From positions 1 to 7,433 of the forward strand of contig DATATB010000083.1 in the NCBI GenBank assembly GCA_036268995.1: DNA of 7,433 nucleotides, in the 5' to 3' direction. Below the pieces are notes generated by a model, which did not search any database, was not told where the DNA came from, and was given only the letters and a program-made list of their open reading frames with translations. Shown piece after piece: positions 5,129 to 7,433 of the stretch; the stretch's first letter is position 1; every line of letters starts with the position of its first letter. Made by a program: the position numbers and the translations under genes. This stretch comes from DATATB01 sp036268995 (GTDB lineage: Bacteria > Planctomycetota > Planctomycetia > Pirellulales > PNKZ01).

Positions 5129-7105
5129 CTACTTTCCCGGCTCTTCCGGCGGCAAATCGAACTTCCATTCGCGGAGGGTGTGGCCGGCGGCGTCTTGGAG
5201 GCGGAGACGCTGAATCTCGATGCGGCCGGGGCCTTGGGCCGGGTCGAGACGCAGGCCGACGAGCGGGCGCTGCGGCTGAAAGGCGACGCGGTAGTCGTGC
5301 TCGGCCCCGTCTTGCTGGATGTCGAACAGCACGCTGCGGTCGCGGTGGTGCGGCGGCTTGAGCCCGCGCTGTTCCCAAAAGAGCTGACCGCGGTCGCTCG
5401 ACTGAGCTCGCCGAAGTCCGGCCGCCGTGGATTTCATCCGCAGCTCAAGCGTCAGCGGCTGTGGGGCCACCGGGTCGGTCCAGACCGTTTGCAAGCTTGG
5501 GTCCTTGCCGCCGGACTGGATTACGAGCTGGCCATCGCGCAGGGCGAGCGAGCACTCCGCATTCGATTGCCAGCCGGTGGCCCGATATACAGCGGCCGCG
5601 TCCGGCGTGTAGGCCGGGTTCTTGCCGGGCACTAACGCTCCGGTCTTCTGCAAAAAACCGTCGATCAAGACATTCAATTCCTTGACCAGATCGGGCCGCG
5701 TGGATGCCAGGTTCTTGGTCTCGCCCAGGTCGTCACGCAAATTGTATAGTTCGAAACGATCGGCCTGAGTTGGGCTGTCGTGATCGAAGCGAATCAATTT
5801 CCAATCGCCGCGACGGACGTACGTGCCGGGCACGTTGTTGGTCGGCGGCGGATTGTAATGCGGATAGAAGCAGAACACCGTGTCGCGCGCCGCAGCCTTG
5901 CCGCGTAGCGCCGAGACTTGCGACACGCCGTCCAGCAGCGTGCCGGCCGGCGGCTTGACGCCGCACATGTCGAGGATCGTCGGATACCAGTCGACACTGC
6001 TTAGCAGGGCGTCGCTCGTCGAGTCGGGCGGCGTATGGCCCGGCCAATCCACGACGCACGGTTCGCGCGTGCCGCCTTCGTACAGCGTGCCCTTGCCGGC
6101 GCGCAGCGGGGCGTTGCTGGTGACAGTCATGTCGAGATATTCGGCGGGCGCCGCCCGCGGATGATTGGGCTTATACGAGTAGCCGCCGTTGTCGGAAAAG
6201 AAAATGATGATCGTCCGCTCGGCGATGCCCGACTGATCGACCGCATCGAGGATTCGCCCTACCGCATCGTCCAAACTCTTGACCATCGCGGCATACAACG
6301 GGTTGTGCTGCGGATCGGACGGATCGACTTTGCTCTTGTAGCTGTCGATCAACTCCGGCTTTGCGGTCCAGGACGAGTGTACCGAGTAGGCCCAATAGTT
6401 GACGTAGAACGGCCGATCGCGGTTGTCGTGGATGAAGCGGGCGGCTTCGGTCGCCATGCGGTCTTCGATATGCTCGCCCGGCGTCGACTTGAATTGCGGA
6501 TCCTTGACGAACTTCCAAGGAGCCAGATAGCTGGGGCCCGGCCCAGGCACGTCGGGCGTGTGCGGAATGTCCACGTCGAAGCCCTGGTGCAAGGCGTCGT
6601 ACGGCTCGCGGCCCAAATGCCACTTGCCGAAATGGGCCGTGCGATAGCCGGCCTCGCGCAGCACTTCGTTCAGCGTGACGTATTCATGCTTCAGCCGTGT
6701 CGCGCTTTGATACGCCTGCGCCGGCCGATCCACTCGATTGCGCGGCACGAGCGTCGGGGCGAAAACTTCCTCCGGCACGTGGCACGAAGGGCTGGTGATG
6801 CCGATGCGGGCCGGATACTGGCCGGTGAGAATGCTGGCCCGGGTGGGCGAACAAATCGGGCTGGCGGCATACGCATCGCGCAGCCGCATCCCGCGCTTGG
6901 CCAGCCGCGAGAGATTCGGCGTGTCGTATAACCGCGTCGTGCCATAGAGCTGTGTATCGCTCCAGCCGAGATCATCGGCCAGAATGAAAATGACATTCGG
7001 CCGCGGCTCGGTGCCAAGCACGGCGCTTTCAAGGGGCATCAATAGAACGGCGAACGTGGCAACCGGCAGTAGCGCAGCGATTCGGCGAAGCAACGCGAGT
7101 GACAT
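5129..7105 (-). CDS. Exported arylsulfatase-type sulfatase with C-terminal extension
   Basis: A 658-aa enzyme that hydrolyses sulfate esters, probably on sulfated polysaccharides or glycosides in the periplasm or outside. ATG at 7105 is chosen because AAGGA (7113-7117) lies 7 nt upstream; the adjacent TTG at 7108 is less likely. Residues 1 to about 31 are a signal peptide. The sulfatase domain (about 36-480) has ADDLGW with metal ligands Asp44 and Asp45, CSPTR (85-89) with Cys85 as the formylglycine precursor and Arg89, LTG (93-95), GKWHLG with Lys161 and His163, His243, FSDNGG with Asp305 and Asn306, and GKGTLYEGG with Lys338. All core residues are present, so it should be active once Cys85 is oxidised by a formylglycine-generating enzyme, which is not in this window. 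Residues about 495-658 form an extra, beta-strand-rich domain I cannot name. It is longer than a minimal sulfatase (about 450-500 aa). Substrate is unknown. Confidence 0.95.
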   Translation of the reverse strand: MSLALLRRIAALLPVATFAVLLMPLESAVLGTEPRPNVIFILADDLGWSDTQLYGTTRLYDTPNLSRLAKRGMRLRDAYAASPICSPTRASILTGQYPARIGITSPSCHVPEEVFAPTLVPRNRVDRPAQAYQSATRLKHEYVTLNEVLREAGYRTAHFGKWHLGREPYDALHQGFDVDIPHTPDVPGPGPSYLAPWKFVKDPQFKSTPGEHIEDRMATEAARFIHDNRDRPFYVNYWAYSVHSSWTAKPELIDSYKSKVDPSDPQHNPLYAAMVKSLDDAVGRILDAVDQSGIAERTIIIFFSDNGGYSYKPNHPRAAPAEYLDMTVTSNAPLRAGKGTLYEGGTREPCVVDWPGHTPPDSTSDALLSSVDWYPTILDMCGVKPPAGTLLDGVSQVSALRGKAAARDTVFCFYPHYNPPPTNNVPGTYVRRGDWKLIRFDHDSPTQADRFELYNLRDDLGETKNLASTRPDLVKELNVLIDGFLQKTGALVPGKNPAYTPDAAAVYRATGWQSNAECSLALRDGQLVIQSGGKDPSLQTVWTDPVAPQPLTLELRMKSTAAGLRRAQSSDRGQLFWEQRGLKPPHHRDRSVLFDIQQDGAEHDYRVAFQPQRPLVGLRLDPAQGPGRIEIQRLRLQDAAGHTLREWKFDLPPEEPGK

Positions 7106-7144
7106 CAATCGATCCTTTTGGCGGTGGCGTGGAATTCCACTCGC

Positions 7145-7173
7145 AATATCAAGTCTGGAACTACACGGGTCAA
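7145..7173 (-). promoter_or_regulatory. Candidate sigma-70-type promoter of the sulfatase gene
   Basis: On the minus strand TTGACC (7173-7168; five of six consensus matches) is followed after exactly 17 bases by GATATT (7150-7145; four of six). Transcription would start near 7138, leaving a leader of about 33 nt that contains the AAGGA ribosome binding site before ATG at 7105. Position, spacing and strand all fit the downstream gene. Confidence 0.5.
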
Positions 7174-7176
7174 CCT

Positions 7177-7213
7177 TTCGCCAGAATCATTCGCCAGAGT
7201 CCCCTACTCTGGC
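7177..7213. repeat. Direct repeat and 8-bp hairpin just upstream of the sulfatase -35 element
   Basis: TTCGCCAGA occurs at 7177-7185 and 7190-7198, 13 bp apart. The second copy overlaps a perfect hairpin, GCCAGAGT (7193-7200) against ACTCTGGC (7206-7213) around CCCCT. The array ends 4 bp upstream of the -35 hexamer of the candidate sulfatase promoter, where activators often bind. It could instead be a terminator for the leftward-reading transposase or a dispersed repeat; no T-run follows on either strand. Confidence 0.5.
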
Positions 7214-7255
7214 TTGAGCATCTCAAAAGTAGAGGAAAACTTGCGGACTCGAACA

Positions 7256-7299
7256 GCCCCGCAGGGGCGACAGTTGTTAGCCAGGGGCGTGAGCCCTTG
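7256..7299. repeat. Two adjacent GC-rich hairpins beyond the transposase stop
   Basis: The first is GCCCC/GGGGC around GCA (7256-7268). The second is CAGGGGC (7282-7288) against GCCCTTG (7293-7299), seven pairs including one G-T, closed by the GNRA-type tetraloop GTGA. They lie 4 to 47 bp past the transposase stop on its strand. They may act as its terminator or belong to a dispersed planctomycete intergenic repeat; from memory, similar paired GGGGC hairpins recur in such genomes. Confidence 0.6.
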
Positions 7300-7302
7300 T
7301 CT

Positions 7303-7433
7303 TTACCCAAGTTTTTGACGCTCAAGTGCCCCGATCAGGCGTAAAGCGTCGAGTAACGATTCGATTTTCTGATAACCGCGCCAAACCGTTTGCCAGCCGG
7401 GTTCGCCGTCGCACTTGCGACCGAGGAATCCGC
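7303..7433 (-). CDS. Transposase C-terminus, IS4-family-like, cut by the right window edge
   Basis: Forty-two residues and a TAA (7305-7303) are visible; the rest lies outside the window. The peptide begins GFLGRKCDGEPGWQTVWRGY and ends in a Leu-rich helix. This matches my memory of the C-terminal G-F-L-x-R-K-x-D-G-E-P-G-x-x-x-x-W-R-G signature of IS4/Tn5-type DDE transposases, whose catalytic domain would lie upstream. The reading frame is intact as far as seen. Whether the element is complete cannot be judged. If it is, its terminal inverted repeat should lie between the stop and the sulfatase promoter, that is within about 7175-7302. Confidence 0.75.
   Translation of the reverse strand, partial: GFLGRKCDGEPGWQTVWRGYQKIESLLDALRLIGALERQKLG

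Noticed and set aside
6035..6931. Plus-strand open frame antisense to the sulfatase (about 298 codons)
   Set aside because: It overlaps the catalytic core of the sulfatase, whose every signature residue is present on the minus strand. The antisense translation shows no motif.

Overview
The window looks like chromosomal DNA of a planctomycete, probably in or near the Pirellulales. This is inferred from gene content, with no database search. The pointers are high GC with G/C-rich third codon positions, a large formylglycine-type sulfatase with a C-terminal extension, a small membrane protein beginning MSNPYESP (an N-terminus seen repeatedly in planctomycetes), a VKOR-family protein of planctomycete type, and a tRNA gene without an encoded CCA end.

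Layout. Positions 1-423 (minus) hold the N-terminal 141 codons of a vitamin K epoxide reductase (VKOR) family membrane protein that runs off the left edge. Positions 667-739 (plus) are tRNA-Phe(GAA), followed by a terminator-like hairpin. Positions 850-1410 (plus) encode an unrecognised exported, possibly lipid-anchored protein with a CxxCH motif. A gap of about 300 bp with one candidate promoter leads to a small unrecognised gene at 1713-2006 (plus). A 15-bp perfect inverted repeat (2021-2076) separates it from an exported alpha/beta-hydrolase esterase (2107-3015, plus). The esterase converges on an MFS transporter (3138-4421, minus). Between their stop codons sits a REPIN-like pair of inverted GTAG-headed hairpins. 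Divergent from the MFS gene is a 112-aa glycine-zipper membrane protein (4713-5051, plus). It converges on an arylsulfatase-type sulfatase (5129-7105, minus), which has a good promoter candidate and ribosome binding site. The right edge (7303-7433, minus) holds the last 42 residues of an IS4-family-like transposase, with two compact hairpins just beyond its stop.

Working together. The exported esterase and the exported sulfatase are the kind of enzymes planctomycetes use to strip acetyl and sulfate groups from polysaccharides. They are not in one operon, however: strands alternate throughout, so each gene is probably its own transcription unit. I see no phage, CRISPR, toxin-antitoxin or defence system, and no convincing new multi-gene system. 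The most interesting signals are the REPIN-like doublet with a compensated base-pair change, the six-glycine zipper in the 112-aa protein, the exported CxxCH protein, and the repeats upstream of the sulfatase promoter.
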